Under the pieces are notes generated by a model, which was given only the letters and a program-made list of their open reading frames with translations, had not been told where the DNA came from and did not search any database. A stretch of DNA of 64,000 nucleotides. It comes from Blattamonas nauphoetae (lineage: Eukaryota > Preaxostyla > Oxymonadida). Position 1 is the first letter of the stretch; every line of letters begins with the position of its first letter. Below are positions 30,901-41,477 of the stretch, piece by piece. Made by a program: the position numbers and the translations under genes. The stretch is taken from assembly GCA_033064195.1 (NCBI GenBank), contig JARBJD010000096.1, forward strand, positions 62,001-126,000, read 5' to 3'.

Positions 30901-33900
30901 ACAGACACAAGTTCCCTATCCGACTGTTTTCACACTCAGCCAACTCTTCCTACGACTGCAGTCGGAGCAGTGGAAAAACGAGGTGCTTATTTTGGAGCAT
31001 CAATATTCACAAAACGCGATCAAGACAGAGAACAGACGCCGGAAAGCAGCAAAACTCGAACTTCTCCCGATCGATGAGGACGAAGTCACATTTTCAGATG
31101 TCAAACGGATCCAACCGACTACACACGAAGACTCGTTGCTCCTGCTCTTTCTGGAATCACTCCAACCGATTTTCGAGTGTTTCCGAATCGTCTGCTCGTT
31201 CGTCCCGCTTCAGACGAACCCAACAGCGATGATCAAATACATCCAAACCACAATCGACTCATTCATGCCACTTCTGTCTCCATTCGATCGGGCAGTTTTG
31301 TATGACACACTGCTTGCGTGTAAGACACGACGAGATTCTGGTTGGAATGGGATTGTTGAATGCATCACGAAACACATCACTCCTCCATTTGTCTACGGGC
31401 AGATGTGGCATTTCAAAAATGGACAAGTTGTCTTCAAAAGTCCAACTTTTGCGTCGTTTGAAGAAGAAGCGACGTGTTTTGATGTTTGGAAGCGTTTTCT
31501 GACTGTTCAGTTCAACCCACATCCAAAATTCGCGTTGACTCAATTCCTCTTTCCTCAAGATCGATTCAACCCAACGTCAGATTCGCTCTCCACACTCGAC
31601 AGAATCAATCTCGGTCTTCTCGTGTTCTCCAACGTCATCAGACACGGCAACACTCGCATTGTCTCGCTCCTCACCGACAACACACCCTCCGACACACTTC
31701 ACATCGAGTTCAGACCAGCCTTGGTTGGATGTGTTGTGGACGTCGTCGAGTCCTTCCTTCACTCGATTCTGTTCGTCCCGTCGCTTGAAATGAAGAAGAA
31801 CGGGATTGTGGTGATTCTGCAGTGTGTGAGATTGTTGTTGCTGATGTCGTCGGAAGAACTGATCACCATGTTCAATCCATTCCACCCAAACATCCTCCAA
31901 CACTTCAACACTTCCGCTGCTCGAATCAACACCTTGTTTCAGCTTCTCCTCACATTTCTCAAGTCACCCGAAGCTGTTCCGTCATTCTCTCCTCTCTCCT
32001 CGTCCAAGTTATTCTCTGGTCAGGATCTGATCGAAGAGGAAGATGCTTTCATCCAAGATCTCATCGCTCCAAGTCTCGTCGCCCATTTCTCACCCATCAT
32101 TCAAAATATCATCCTCACTCTCATTCCCGTCCTGTCTAACACAGACGACGAGTCTGTCACGTCTCTTTTCACTCATTTCGTTGTGTTTGTCGCTGTATCA
32201 ACACTCGGTTCGTTGACATCGACTCTAAAATCCGTTCCTTCTCCTCTTCCGTTCCTGATATCGTATCTGGAAGCTCAGATGATTGCCTTTCGAGCCCATC
32301 TGAGCACAAGTTCAGATCCCCTCACCGGCCATCCTTCTTCTTGTCTTCTCGCCTTCCTCTCCGCACTCCTCCCTGGCCTCATGCATCTCAAAGACACAAC
32401 TCCCGATTCGTCCTCCATCGTCGTCACTCTCATCCATCTCTACCCATATCTCTCTTCTGTCTTGGACCTACTCAACAACTTACCTTCCCCAGCTCCATCG
32501 GGCCTGAACATACTCGACACTGTTCTGACTGGACTCGTCTCGTCTGGATTTCTACATACCATGGACGCGTTGAAGGTGTGGATGGCAGATCTGATGAAAG
32601 ATCATCGGAAACGATGTTTGTATCAAACCCACATTCTGGAATCAGCAGCGAGATTTCAAGCATTCTCATCGAAACAGGGAATGCCTGCGACACCAATCTA
32701 TTCATTTCCGTCTTCATCAGCTCTTCCATCTCATCCTGAACTACCTCTGAGTCCATATGCTTGTCTCTCTCTCCCAACACCTCCATCTGACTCACCCAGC
32801 GACTCAAAATATGCTCTTCCCTCGCTCCCAGAACAATTACCAGAAACATTTGTGATGAAGGAGCGGTTACTTCTCTCATCTCTTCTTGGCGTCCCGATGG
32901 ACGAGACAGAACAGTTGACAAATCCAGAAACGAACCCAAAATCAGCCAAAACGCGGGAACATATTGTGAGTGTGTTCCCGTTTCTTCCCAAGCCAATCCA
33001 GAAACTGTTCGAGTTAATCGGAATTGGTGGGAATTCAGACGACCGACTAACTCTTTCTCTTCCTGTCCTCACTTTCACAACAACACTGACCGCTCCCAAC
33101 GCTCTCAAAGTGGGTCAGGATGACATTTCGCAGTCACTCACCCTTCATCCAGCTTCGGATGCGATGGAGGACACCATTCCAACACCGAATGCCCATCCCG
33201 AAGACCCACAAGAAAAAGAATTGCCGGAAGAATTGGAGATTTTTGATTTTGAGCTAAAACAGACGGAATACACGTTCTCAACCGCTCCAATCCTCACCAC
33301 ACAGATTCCCACACTCCTTTCCTTCGTCCAGATCATCACACTCCATCCCATTCCTCCAACAGACGACGAAGCTGAGACTGTTCGATTCAATTCTGTTTCC
33401 AGCAAACGCGAAGACTCGTTCTATCTTCATCGCACACGTCTCAAATCTGATTCGACACCAATCTTGAACACCGACTCCCCAGCCATCCAGCTTTCAGGTG
33501 AAATCACAATCAACGACGAACCAACTCGTAGTTCCTCTCCTTCTTATCAAAAGAAACGGCAGGGAAAGGGATTCTTGCGAAGTCAAGGCTCTGATCAACG
33601 AAAGGAGAGGTTGGAAACAATCCCGCTGACAGAATCGGATCACGAATCGGAAGAAACATCGGAAAGCGAAGAAACGTCAGAAAGCGAAAAAAGCAACAAA
33701 AATGACGTTTTTGTTCAATCCGATGAATCACCTGCTCCTGAACCGTCCAAAACCCTCCCAACACTCTCTCCGAATGGCGTGATTCCGTTCTCGCTGGGAG
33801 CACGCGGGTTGCCTCCACGTCCCCAACATTCGCGAGTTCCGGTTTCAACAGTGTTGCCGACATCACAACCAGACCAGTCATCTGCTGTCACATCCAATTC

Positions 33901-35269
33901 CAAGTCAAATGAATCACCCACGCCGATAGATAATCGGAACATCACACTTCAGAACAATCGAATCATGTTTGACATTCTGGAGGAAGACGAGGATGGCGAG
34001 GTCGATCAGGAGAATGGGATGGATGAAGAAACCAAGGCGTACATTGAGCGGTTCAAGGAGAATATGGAACAGAGATTCATGAGGAAGAAGGAGTTGGCGA
34101 AGGCAAGGGGAGAGATGGAGTGGGATGATGTTGAGGGAGAAGAGGAGGAAGAGAGAGAGGAGAGAGTGGATGAAGGAGAGAGTGTGGATCAGCGGACAAA
34201 GCGTGCTGAAGACGATGGGAGCGATCGACAACGTTCTGAAGACGAGAACGCAGAAGAAACAGCTCGCCCACACTCCCACAGAACCCCAACACATTCCTCT
34301 TCGGACGTCCTCTTCCATCCGAACTTCGAGGACGACGATGCTGTCAGAATGGACGAGTCTGAAGAGAGGGACTCTCAAGGCACAGAAGACACCGAGATCA
34401 GATCGGAGGAGAGGGAAGACGAAGCGGAAAGGGAAGATGAAGAAGAAGTGTATAACCCACGCACAGCAAGCTCCGAGCAAGACCTCACCGAGCTGTCCGA
34501 TGAACAAGATCATCCAAGCCATTATTCGCCGTTTTTTGGACATCAAGCGTTTCCGGCACAGGACAGCGCGTTCAGAATCAGACCGCATTCATCGCCCTCC
34601 CATTATCTTCCTCGCTCTGAAGTTTCTCCGATTTTCTCCGACCCACAATTTTCTTCGCCGTTCCGACATCCACACAGTACAGACTCAACAGTGGATGGGA
34701 ATGAGAACGGGACAAAACCATCATCACACACAAACACGTCAGAATCTCGAGATACAAGCAGCGACGACAATCTTGATGATTATTTAGACATGGTTGACGA
34801 TGAAGACGAGACAGATCACGCCAACGCCGGTCTCTTCTGCACGCCCAACATCCTCCCGCCTTCTCAGACAGTCATTGTGTCGAGTTCTGGGCTGGCCAAA
34901 GCGAGACCTCACACAGTTGGAGCACAACAACTCAAAAAAACTGTGAGGGAGCCGGACCATGTTCTGACACTTTCGGGAAAACGACCAAAAACCCCATCGC
35001 CGCCACGACACGATCAGGAGCTCACACCAACACTGGGAAGACAAGCAAACTCCAGTCTGCCGCCGAGACCGAGGCAGTTTAACACTTTTCTGAAGGGAAA
35101 CGGGCTTCAGTTGTTGAAAGAGATGGATGAGATGGAGAAGGCGAAGTGGATGCAGGGAGTGTTGCAGGAGAACAGCAGCAGTAGCTTGCCACAGTCGGCG
35201 AATAGTTCGGATGAGGAGGAAAGCAGTGATGGTGACTTCAGATTACATACTCCTCCTCCAGTTGACTGA
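27914..35269 (+). CDS. Very large orphan protein, 2,437 aa, 2 exons
   Basis: Exon 1 27914-27971 and exon 2 28014-35269, with a 42-nt intron (GTATTC...CTGTAG). The join reads MSFQELLACRITHPLIHRSE, then PGSDQLNPHSLSITINLPTP. The frame stays open over 7.2 kb. The first 1,600 or so residues are mostly alternating hydrophobic helices with a Leu- and Phe-rich pattern (LLFLAALSLIQGKNHLQAAE; LLLLMSSEELITMFNPFHPN), suggesting a large helical scaffold. From about 1,850 the protein is charged and disordered, with ESEETSESEETSESE, a helical ETKAYIERFKENMEQRFMRK segment and long Glu/Arg runs. No catalytic motif, membrane segment or named domain is recognised. Divergent from the two-RRM gene. A nuclear or scaffolding role is only a guess. 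Confidence 0.85.
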
Positions 35270-35647
35270 TTTTTGTTCATATTTTTTCAACCTATTTGAT
35301 TTTAGTGTATTTTTTCGAGACAATTCATTGATGTTTCTTCGGCATTGAATCAACAAGAAAGAATGGGCGAAAAAACCATCAACGATTGAGAGGATTTCCG
35401 CATGATATCAATCTCCTTCTTTCTTTATTCTTGCGGTGTAAGTTGACTGTTGGGTTAGAAGGAGAACCAATATGTAATTATCCGAGAAAACAGTTGTTTT
35501 TCCGAAACAAAGCTTCAAAGCAACAATACAGAGTATCAATGCACCAAAACAAAGAGGGAATAAGATGGCCATAATCAAACCGTACAAAGATAATAAAGAG
35601 AAAGATTTCCGCAAAAGAACACAACAAAAACAGACACAAGACAGGTT

Positions 35648-37036
35648 TCACTCGCAGACGTTTGTTTTCCGTCCAGTCGTCTTCTGAGACCGAGGACGAG
35701 AATTTATCGACGCATACGGATCTACATTGACCCTAACTGACATATTGACTGATTTCCCCATACTGTCAGAGCTTTTGGAGCGTGTTTGGGCGGGGGCTGT
35801 TCGGTTCAGTTGAATAGATGACTTTGGCTGACTTAAACGAGAAAGATATCGTTGCCGTTGGACCCATTCTTTTTGCTTCCGTCTTTTTTCTCGCCTGCGT
35901 TGCTGGCGTCGCGCGATACGTCGTTGTTTTCGCTCTTCTTTCTTTTGGGCATCCTCATCGGTTTGATCGAGTGATCTGCTTCGTACAAACCCTAAAGCAT
36001 CCCCGGATTCATCAAATGTTGACACTTCATCATTCGAATCTCCTTCTTCATTCCGTTTTCCGGCGAGAGCACTTCGTGACCGACGACGACGTTTTCTGTT
36101 GACAGAAGCTGGTCTTTGTCCATAACCACCGCCATATCTACTTGTATTAACTTTTCTATGGTTTTCTCGCATCTTCTCCTGTTGAATCGTTTTTATGGGC
36201 GAGATAACTGCTTGGCCAGGGAGGATTTTTGGAGGTTCTTGTGAAAAGAGGATATTTGAAGATCGGGCTGAATTTCGCTCACGAACAGGCTGATTGACGC
36301 TCGAAAGATTGGCCCCGATTGGTTGCAGCGACATTGAGGTCATCCAAATGAAGACGATTTTGCGTTCAGAGTCGATGCGAAATTGGGCGAGACAGTGCTT
36401 GATTTCTTTCTTCCCCTTTGAAAGTCGAGACAGATGATCATTAATTTGTTGGCAATACCCCGTCAACCGATCATGGAATGGGCCATTTGGAAAGTACGTC
36501 TTCGTTGTCAAATATTCCGGTCCTTCGTATGTTGCACACTTTTGTGAGGGTTCCGTCTCATCGTCTAAATAGAATTTACTCGAGATGTTTTCAATAAAGT
36601 TGAGGTAGGGTGTCCAGTGAACGGCAAGAGAGAAGTTGTTGCGTTCGTTCGGGATGACGAACTCTTGGAGGACTCCACGGGTATATTCAATTGAACGGAA
36701 GAAATTTTGGAGAGACGGGAGAGTTAAAAACTGTTTGGACTGAATTTTCTCATTTCGTCTGGTGGATTCATTGTAGACAACTGAAACACCGTCAAACGAT
36801 GCGATGACACCTCCACCGGCTGGAAGCTTGGAAAAGGCTTTTAAAATCTTTTGAGGTGTTAAACATGACTGAGGTTTCTTGAGTATTCTTCCGGATTTCA
36901 GAGAATAGTAGAACCAAGTCTTGATTTCTCCATCAGCGATAACAACGGTGTACGGAATGCGAATTCCGGTTACATATTTTCCATCTTCATCAGGTATCGA
37001 TAGTTGGTTTAGTACAGGAACTGTGGCTGAGTCCAT
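35648..37036 (-). CDS. Orphan protein, 462 aa, with basic C-terminal half
   Basis: Single exon from ATG at 37036. The N-terminal 245 residues look globular and mixed alpha/beta (IRIPYTVVIADGEIKTWFYY; SLKSGRILKKPQSCLTPQKI; VIASFDGVSVVYNESTRRN; IVFIWMTSMSLQPIG). Residues 300-420 are strongly basic, with RKRRRRSRSALAGKR and a 40-residue Arg/Lys/Gln helix (EERKQRRIARRQQRRREKRR). I do not recognise the globular part. A nuclear, RNA-associated or microtubule-associated role would suit the basic tail, but this is inference. It lies tail to tail with the 2,437-aa gene, with a 378-bp gap. Confidence 0.8.
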   Translation of the reverse strand: MDSATVPVLNQLSIPDEDGKYVTGIRIPYTVVIADGEIKTWFYYSLKSGRILKKPQSCLTPQKILKAFSKLPAGGGVIASFDGVSVVYNESTRRNEKIQSKQFLTLPSLQNFFRSIEYTRGVLQEFVIPNERNNFSLAVHWTPYLNFIENISSKFYLDDETEPSQKCATYEGPEYLTTKTYFPNGPFHDRLTGYCQQINDHLSRLSKGKKEIKHCLAQFRIDSERKIVFIWMTSMSLQPIGANLSSVNQPVRERNSARSSNILFSQEPPKILPGQAVISPIKTIQQEKMRENHRKVNTSRYGGGYGQRPASVNRKRRRRSRSALAGKRNEEGDSNDEVSTFDESGDALGFVRSRSLDQTDEDAQKKEERKQRRIARRQQRRREKRRKQKEWVQRQRYLSRLSQPKSSIQLNRTAPAQTRSKSSDSMGKSVNMSVRVNVDPYASINSRPRSQKTTGRKTNVCE

Positions 37037-37228
37037 AGAAATGAAGAGTCCAGAGCTTCTTGCTCATGGGAAGATCCCTTTTCTCCCAGGAATCGCTTAA
37101 TCGCAATACTCACGTTCTTGCACTTCATTATTGAGCATAAATAAGGTTTATGTCTTCTCCGTTCAAAAAACAAGCAAGAAAACAGAACGGTGAACCCAAT
37201 TGTTGAGGATGACTGCGAATGCAGAAGA

Positions 37229-38227
37229 TCAAAACATCTCGTCGTCCCCAATGCTCGAATTCGATCCTCCATCAATCAGAATCTGATTACCGAAATATCT
37301 GAAGCGTTTCCCACGTAAACCAGACTTGATTTCCCAAAAGCGCTGCATCTCCGTGCAGTCATTCAGTCCCTCCGAGATGAGCTGTCGAGTGACCCTGGTG
37401 CGATTCGTTTCTTGCTCTTCTGCCATTTCCGGTCGCGAGCGAAGAAATTTGTGAAGCTGTTCGATGTTCTGAAGATTCAGATGCGTGCTATCTGTTTCCA
37501 GCAGAAGTGTCATAATAACAAACTTACTGCCAGTTCTTTCAAAAAGTGAGAAGATTTTGGAGTCCATGGCTGCCAGTTTCAGGATCGAGAGGAGCAGGTA
37601 GAGATGAGCTGCTCTTGTGTCCTTGTTCAGTATAACTCGCAGATGTTGCCGGAAATATGTCAAATATATTTCTGCTGGCTCAAGAATCGTTTCTGAAAGC
37701 TCCGTGAGGATCCACTCTTTTCGAATGGCTTGCTTCAGCTCGGTTTTCGAGATGTCATGTGCCGTCCCAAACCACATCATCGATTCCATAATAGTAAAGA
37801 TGCTGCGGTGGATATGGGCTGGGAGTTGAGTGTCAGTTGATGAGATGAGTCTTGGGAGGAGATCTTTGAAGATTCGAGATTTCAAAAGAAGGACGCGATG
37901 TTCGGGCTTATTACGGTTGCACATTCTCTCAACAATATGCAGAACTTCAATCACAATTTCTGGTTCATTCGAAGCAAGAAGTGTTCGAAGAGACGAGAAA
38001 ATTGATGATTTCTGTTCAGCACGGCGGGGATAGAGTTCTGAGAGAAGTTGGTGCGACGAGAGTGAGGAAATCTTCTGCAGGAGTTTTATTGCCTTCCGTG
38101 CCTGAAGAGCACTCAGTTTTGGGTTCTGTTCGAATAAAAGAATTAAAGAGTCAAGTCCATTCGAGAGATGGGCGACAGTTGTCTTGTCAGAGATCGTCAT
38201 GTCATCAAAAAGTGACGGAGAGATCAT
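37229..38227 (-). CDS. Divergent relative of the FLNW family, 332 aa
   Basis: I take ATG 38227 (MISPSLFDDMTISDKTTVAH) as the start, because an earlier ATG at 38362 lies inside the opposite FLNW gene. The order of helices follows the family: LSALQARKAIKLLQKI, SLRTLLASNEPEIVIEVLHI, SRIFKDLLPRLISSTDTQLP (compare KADLIPQLINTLNPQS), ILEPAEIYLTYFRQHLRVIL (compare LTPSEKYIWHLCVNRFSII), LYLLLSILKLAAMDSKIFSL, and RQLISEGLNDCTEM (compare LRMEGIEDVIEE). Identity is very low, but the landmarks fall at corresponding distances. The FLNW signature itself and the SIKWNNLLGMNL tail are missing. It may be an older single-copy gene from which the multicopy family arose (inference). Confidence 0.65.
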   Translation of the reverse strand: MISPSLFDDMTISDKTTVAHLSNGLDSLILLFEQNPKLSALQARKAIKLLQKISSLSSHQLLSELYPRRAEQKSSIFSSLRTLLASNEPEIVIEVLHIVERMCNRNKPEHRVLLLKSRIFKDLLPRLISSTDTQLPAHIHRSIFTIMESMMWFGTAHDISKTELKQAIRKEWILTELSETILEPAEIYLTYFRQHLRVILNKDTRAAHLYLLLSILKLAAMDSKIFSLFERTGSKFVIMTLLLETDSTHLNLQNIEQLHKFLRSRPEMAEEQETNRTRVTRQLISEGLNDCTEMQRFWEIKSGLRGKRFRYFGNQILIDGGSNSSIGDDEMF

Positions 38228-38333
38228 TATAGAGCGTTCTTGTGCGTCAAAACAAGATCCTCGAAAAGAGTAGACTCGTTTGGATGGACAATGTCCGGGA
38301 TAAAGGGAGGATCGTATTCGTTGAGATTCCACA

Positions 38334-39407
38334 ATGACCGAGATAGGCCTGAAAACAGCCATCTCCTCAAGTCCAGCACGCTCTCATTTGTCTTCCTCCC
38401 CATTTCCATTTTCCATGGATACTTCTCCGTTCCTGAATTGGAACGGAGCACAATTTGCCTCTGAATCCGAAAAGGCCGTTGTCTTCCAGTCTCTCGTTGC
38501 CACTGTGAAGTTCCAGCCTTCACTTGACGATTCTCTCGAAGCAGAAGCCCTGGAATTTCTGACACGTATGGATCTGGATAATGAACAATCAGCCGATGAT
38601 TTTCTCCACAGCTATGGACACACCACTGATGAATCTTTGGCCAACTTCGTACAATGCATTGTGGTTCTGATTTCCTCGCCCAATCAGTCAATCACAACAG
38701 CAACAATGGAGATGCTCGGAAACCTGATCTCGCGGTGTTCAGCAGAAGTACTTCTTGCCCTCATCAAAGCTGATCTGATCCCTCAACTCATCATCACTCT
38801 CACTCCACAATCTCATTCTTTTGCAGAAGCAGTAGATATCCACATCAATGTCATGAAAATCATCGTCGATTCTCTCTGGCTCTCAACTCCGAATGGACTC
38901 AGACACCTCAAAATTGAAGATCACAATGAACAACAAGCTGTTCATGAGACGGTTTTCCAGCAAGTTCTGTCGCCTTCGGAGAGATATATTTGGCATTTGT
39001 GCGCGAACCGCTATTCGATCATCGACAATGAACAATCCAAGAATTTTCTGAATCTCCTTGCTCAACTCCTCGAAATATCTTCATATTATCAACCGACAAT
39101 GTATTTTGTTCTTCATACGCCGGTCTTCCTCACGATTCCAAGCTGTCTGACATTCTTCGAAATAGATAACTCAATCGTCAATTTTCTGTATTTCATGATT
39201 GAAGTCCAGCGGGAATGGAGCGAACACAGCGGAGAAATGCGACAGATGGGGAAGAGGGTGACTCGACAGTTGAGAATGGAGGGCATCGAAGACGTGATTG
39301 AGGCCAAGCTGCGAAACGACCAAAAGGAACGCTGTGGAGGAGATATTGTTTCCAACTCGATCGCATGGAGCAACCTGCTGGGCATGAACCTTCCTCGACG
39401 TTGGTAG
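38334..39407 (+). CDS. FLNW-family protein, 357 aa, intact (tandem copy 1)
   Basis: Starts MTEIGLKTAISSSPARSHLS, with TSPFLNWNGAQ, VVFQSLVATVKFQPSLDDSL, FVQCIVVLISSPNQSITTAT, ALIKADLIPQLIITLTPQSH, SERYIWHLCANRYSIIDNEQ, LRMEGIEDVIEAKLRND and SIAWSNLLGMNLPRRW. Its first 110 nt are almost identical to those of the next gene (39613), but similarity ends at the ATG itself: upstream lies the start region of the divergent gene at 38227, and no TGACCCATAACG motif is present. Expression may therefore depend on a borrowed promoter. The protein sequence shows no damage. Confidence 0.88.
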   Translation: MTEIGLKTAISSSPARSHLSSSPFPFSMDTSPFLNWNGAQFASESEKAVVFQSLVATVKFQPSLDDSLEAEALEFLTRMDLDNEQSADDFLHSYGHTTDESLANFVQCIVVLISSPNQSITTATMEMLGNLISRCSAEVLLALIKADLIPQLIITLTPQSHSFAEAVDIHINVMKIIVDSLWLSTPNGLRHLKIEDHNEQQAVHETVFQQVLSPSERYIWHLCANRYSIIDNEQSKNFLNLLAQLLEISSYYQPTMYFVLHTPVFLTIPSCLTFFEIDNSIVNFLYFMIEVQREWSEHSGEMRQMGKRVTRQLRMEGIEDVIEAKLRNDQKERCGGDIVSNSIAWSNLLGMNLPRRW

Positions 39408-39574
39408 AAACAGACCAGAACCAGTGACTCCTTCGAACTGTTTCTGACTTCTATTGGACAGCAAACACTGTTTGTAAGCTTTTTGTCGACTCTGACATCA
39501 CCTCATGGTTTGGTTTAAATATCCGTTTCACAAAATAGTTGTTCATCTCAATCTCGATCTTCGACTGCTTGATC

Positions 39575-39586
39575 TGACCCATAACG
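39575..39586 (+). promoter_or_regulatory. FLNW start-proximal motif TGACCCATAACG
   Basis: Exact consensus on the plus strand, 26 nt before the ATG at 39613. Confidence 0.65.
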
Positions 39587-39612
39587 AGTGATTTTCCACC
39601 AAATCTTTCTGA

Positions 39613-40683
39613 ATGACAGAGATAGGCCTGAAAACAGCCATCTCCTCAAGTCCAGCACGCTCTGATTTGTCTTCCTCCCCATTGCCATTTTCAATGGATA
39701 CTTCTCCGTTTCTGAATTGGACCGCAAAGCCTCTTCCATCTGTAGACGAAAAAGTAGTTGTATTTCAGTCTCTCGTAGTCACTATGAAGTTGCAACCTGT
39801 CCTTGATGTATCTTTGGAAGCTAAAGCAGTGAATTTTCTCAAATCTGTGGAAACTCAGAATCAATTTGATGAAGATATTTTTCTCACCAGCCATGGGCAA
39901 ACAACTGCTGGATCTTCAACTAACTTCGTACAGTCCATTGTGGTGCTCATTTCCTCACCAAGCCAAGCAATCGCCACAGCAGCAATGAAGCTGCTCGCCA
40001 GACTAATCGAATGGTGTTCGCATCAACACCGCCTTGCCCTTGTCAAAGCTGATCTGATCCCTCAACTCATCGCATCTCTCAATCCCCAGTCTCTTTCATT
40101 CACAGAAGCAGTCGATATTCACATCAACGTCATGAAGAGCCTCACCAATTCTCTCTGGCTCGGAACTCCGGATGGTCTCACATTTCTCAAAATTGAAGAT
40201 CGCGATGGACAACAAGCTGTTCATAAGACGATTTTTCAGCAAGTTGTGGCACCTTCGGAGAAGTATATTTGGCATTTGTGCGTGAACCGATTTTCGATCA
40301 TCGATGGTGACCAATCTTTTAGCTTTCTGCAACTCCTTACGTATCTCCTCAAACTATCTCCTTATTTTCAACCCTCAACGGAATTTCTTATTCGTGTACC
40401 CGTCATCCTCACGATCCCAAGTTGTCTCACATTCTTCAAACATGCTCGCTCAATCTATTGGTTCCTGTATTTGATGGTCAAGGCCCAGCTAGAATGGAAC
40501 ATGGAAGGCGGAGAAGTGCGACAGACGGGGAAGACCATCCTTCGAATGTTGAGAATGGAGGGCATCGAAGATATACTGGAGAAAAAGCTGAGAAACGACG
40601 AAAACGGAACACAAGGAGGACAAATTGTTACCGACTCGATCAATTTGAACAACCTGCTCGGCATGAACATTCGAGCCTTTTAG
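39613..40683 (+). CDS. FLNW-family protein, 356 aa, intact (tandem copy 2)
   Basis: 206 bp downstream of the preceding family member, in the same direction. Landmarks: TSPFLNWTAKPLPSVDEKV, QSLVVTMKLQPVLDVSLEAK, LVKADLIPQLIASLNPQSLS, SEKYIWHLCVNRFSIIDGDQ, TIPSCLTFFKHARSIYWFLY, LRMLRMEGIEDILEKKLRND and SINLNNLLGMNIRAF. SINLNN replaces the otherwise common SIKWNN. The N-terminal region is shared with copy 1, the rest is not closer to it than to other members, suggesting that only the 5' end was homogenised. Confidence 0.9.
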   Translation: MTEIGLKTAISSSPARSDLSSSPLPFSMDTSPFLNWTAKPLPSVDEKVVVFQSLVVTMKLQPVLDVSLEAKAVNFLKSVETQNQFDEDIFLTSHGQTTAGSSTNFVQSIVVLISSPSQAIATAAMKLLARLIEWCSHQHRLALVKADLIPQLIASLNPQSLSFTEAVDIHINVMKSLTNSLWLGTPDGLTFLKIEDRDGQQAVHKTIFQQVVAPSEKYIWHLCVNRFSIIDGDQSFSFLQLLTYLLKLSPYFQPSTEFLIRVPVILTIPSCLTFFKHARSIYWFLYLMVKAQLEWNMEGGEVRQTGKTILRMLRMEGIEDILEKKLRNDENGTQGGQIVTDSINLNNLLGMNIRAF

Positions 40684-40836
40684 CAGAAACAAATTGGATC
40701 TAGCGAAGACTCGAACCGAACAACAGCCTTCGCTCTCCACACTCAACCATCTCCCGCCCCTCTTCCTTCTTTTCACCCAGTTTTCAACACCACTCTCTCG
40801 CTCTGTTGTGTTTTGATTTGACGAGTGATTGACCAA

Positions 40837-41280
40837 TCACGATGGATTCTCGAGCTGATGTGGGACTGACTCGAACGCTCTCCACCTCGCTGGGAACACA
40901 CCGATCAAATTGTTCTGATTTGGATGAGTATTGAGAAGGCTGGACAGGAAAGGGCGGATTGGTGTGGGAATCCACACACCAGATCCATTACCTTCTGATG
41001 ATGACTGCGAAAACGATGTGTTCGCTGGATCCGAGCTCCCTGCTACAAAATCAAACAATTATTGAAGTGTCCAGTCTTTTCAGAGACATCCTCACTTCGC
41101 TGACGGTGAACCCGATTCAGCTATAAGTTGCGTCATGAATCTCGCCACCATCCACTCAAATCGATTCGGTCCCAAAGTGACAAACGAGGACAACTGTGTT
41201 GAATCAGTTGGATCGAAGAAACCACCTAAAATTTGATACTTGACGATCCTCACATTGTCATGATCAACCCACACCCCCAT
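40837..41280 (-). CDS. Possible two-exon small gene, unrecognised
   Basis: Exon 1 from ATG 41280 (MGVWVDHDNVRIVKYQILGG, then NRFEWMVARFMTQLIAESGS) reaches a GTGAGG donor near 41097. An acceptor TTTGTAG lies near 41045. The exon 2 frame that is longest (SSDPANTSFSQSSSEGNGSG, then GVFPARWRAFESVPHQLEN) is not in the phase given by this donor, so either the junction is different or the gene is broken. Exon 1 looks protein-like; the whole is weakly supported. It lies divergent from the cyclin gene. Confidence 0.35.
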
Positions 41281-41477
41281 CGTATCCGGAGTTTTGATCA
41301 GTCTGGGAACGTCTCCGAAAGCCCGGAGTTTCGGAGCAGAGCTATTCTAATTTCTTCAACATGATACGCGGTACCGGAGCAATCCGAAAGTTGAGATCTT
41401 GCTCGGCCAATTAGTGACCCATTGATTATTTTTGATCGATTGCCCGAACACATTGGTTCAATTCCGAACAAACAATT

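Noticed and set aside
38228-38362. ATG 38362 as the start of the divergent FLNW relative
   Set aside because: It lies antisense within the FLNW gene at 38334, and its 45 extra residues are simply the reverse strand of that gene's start region.
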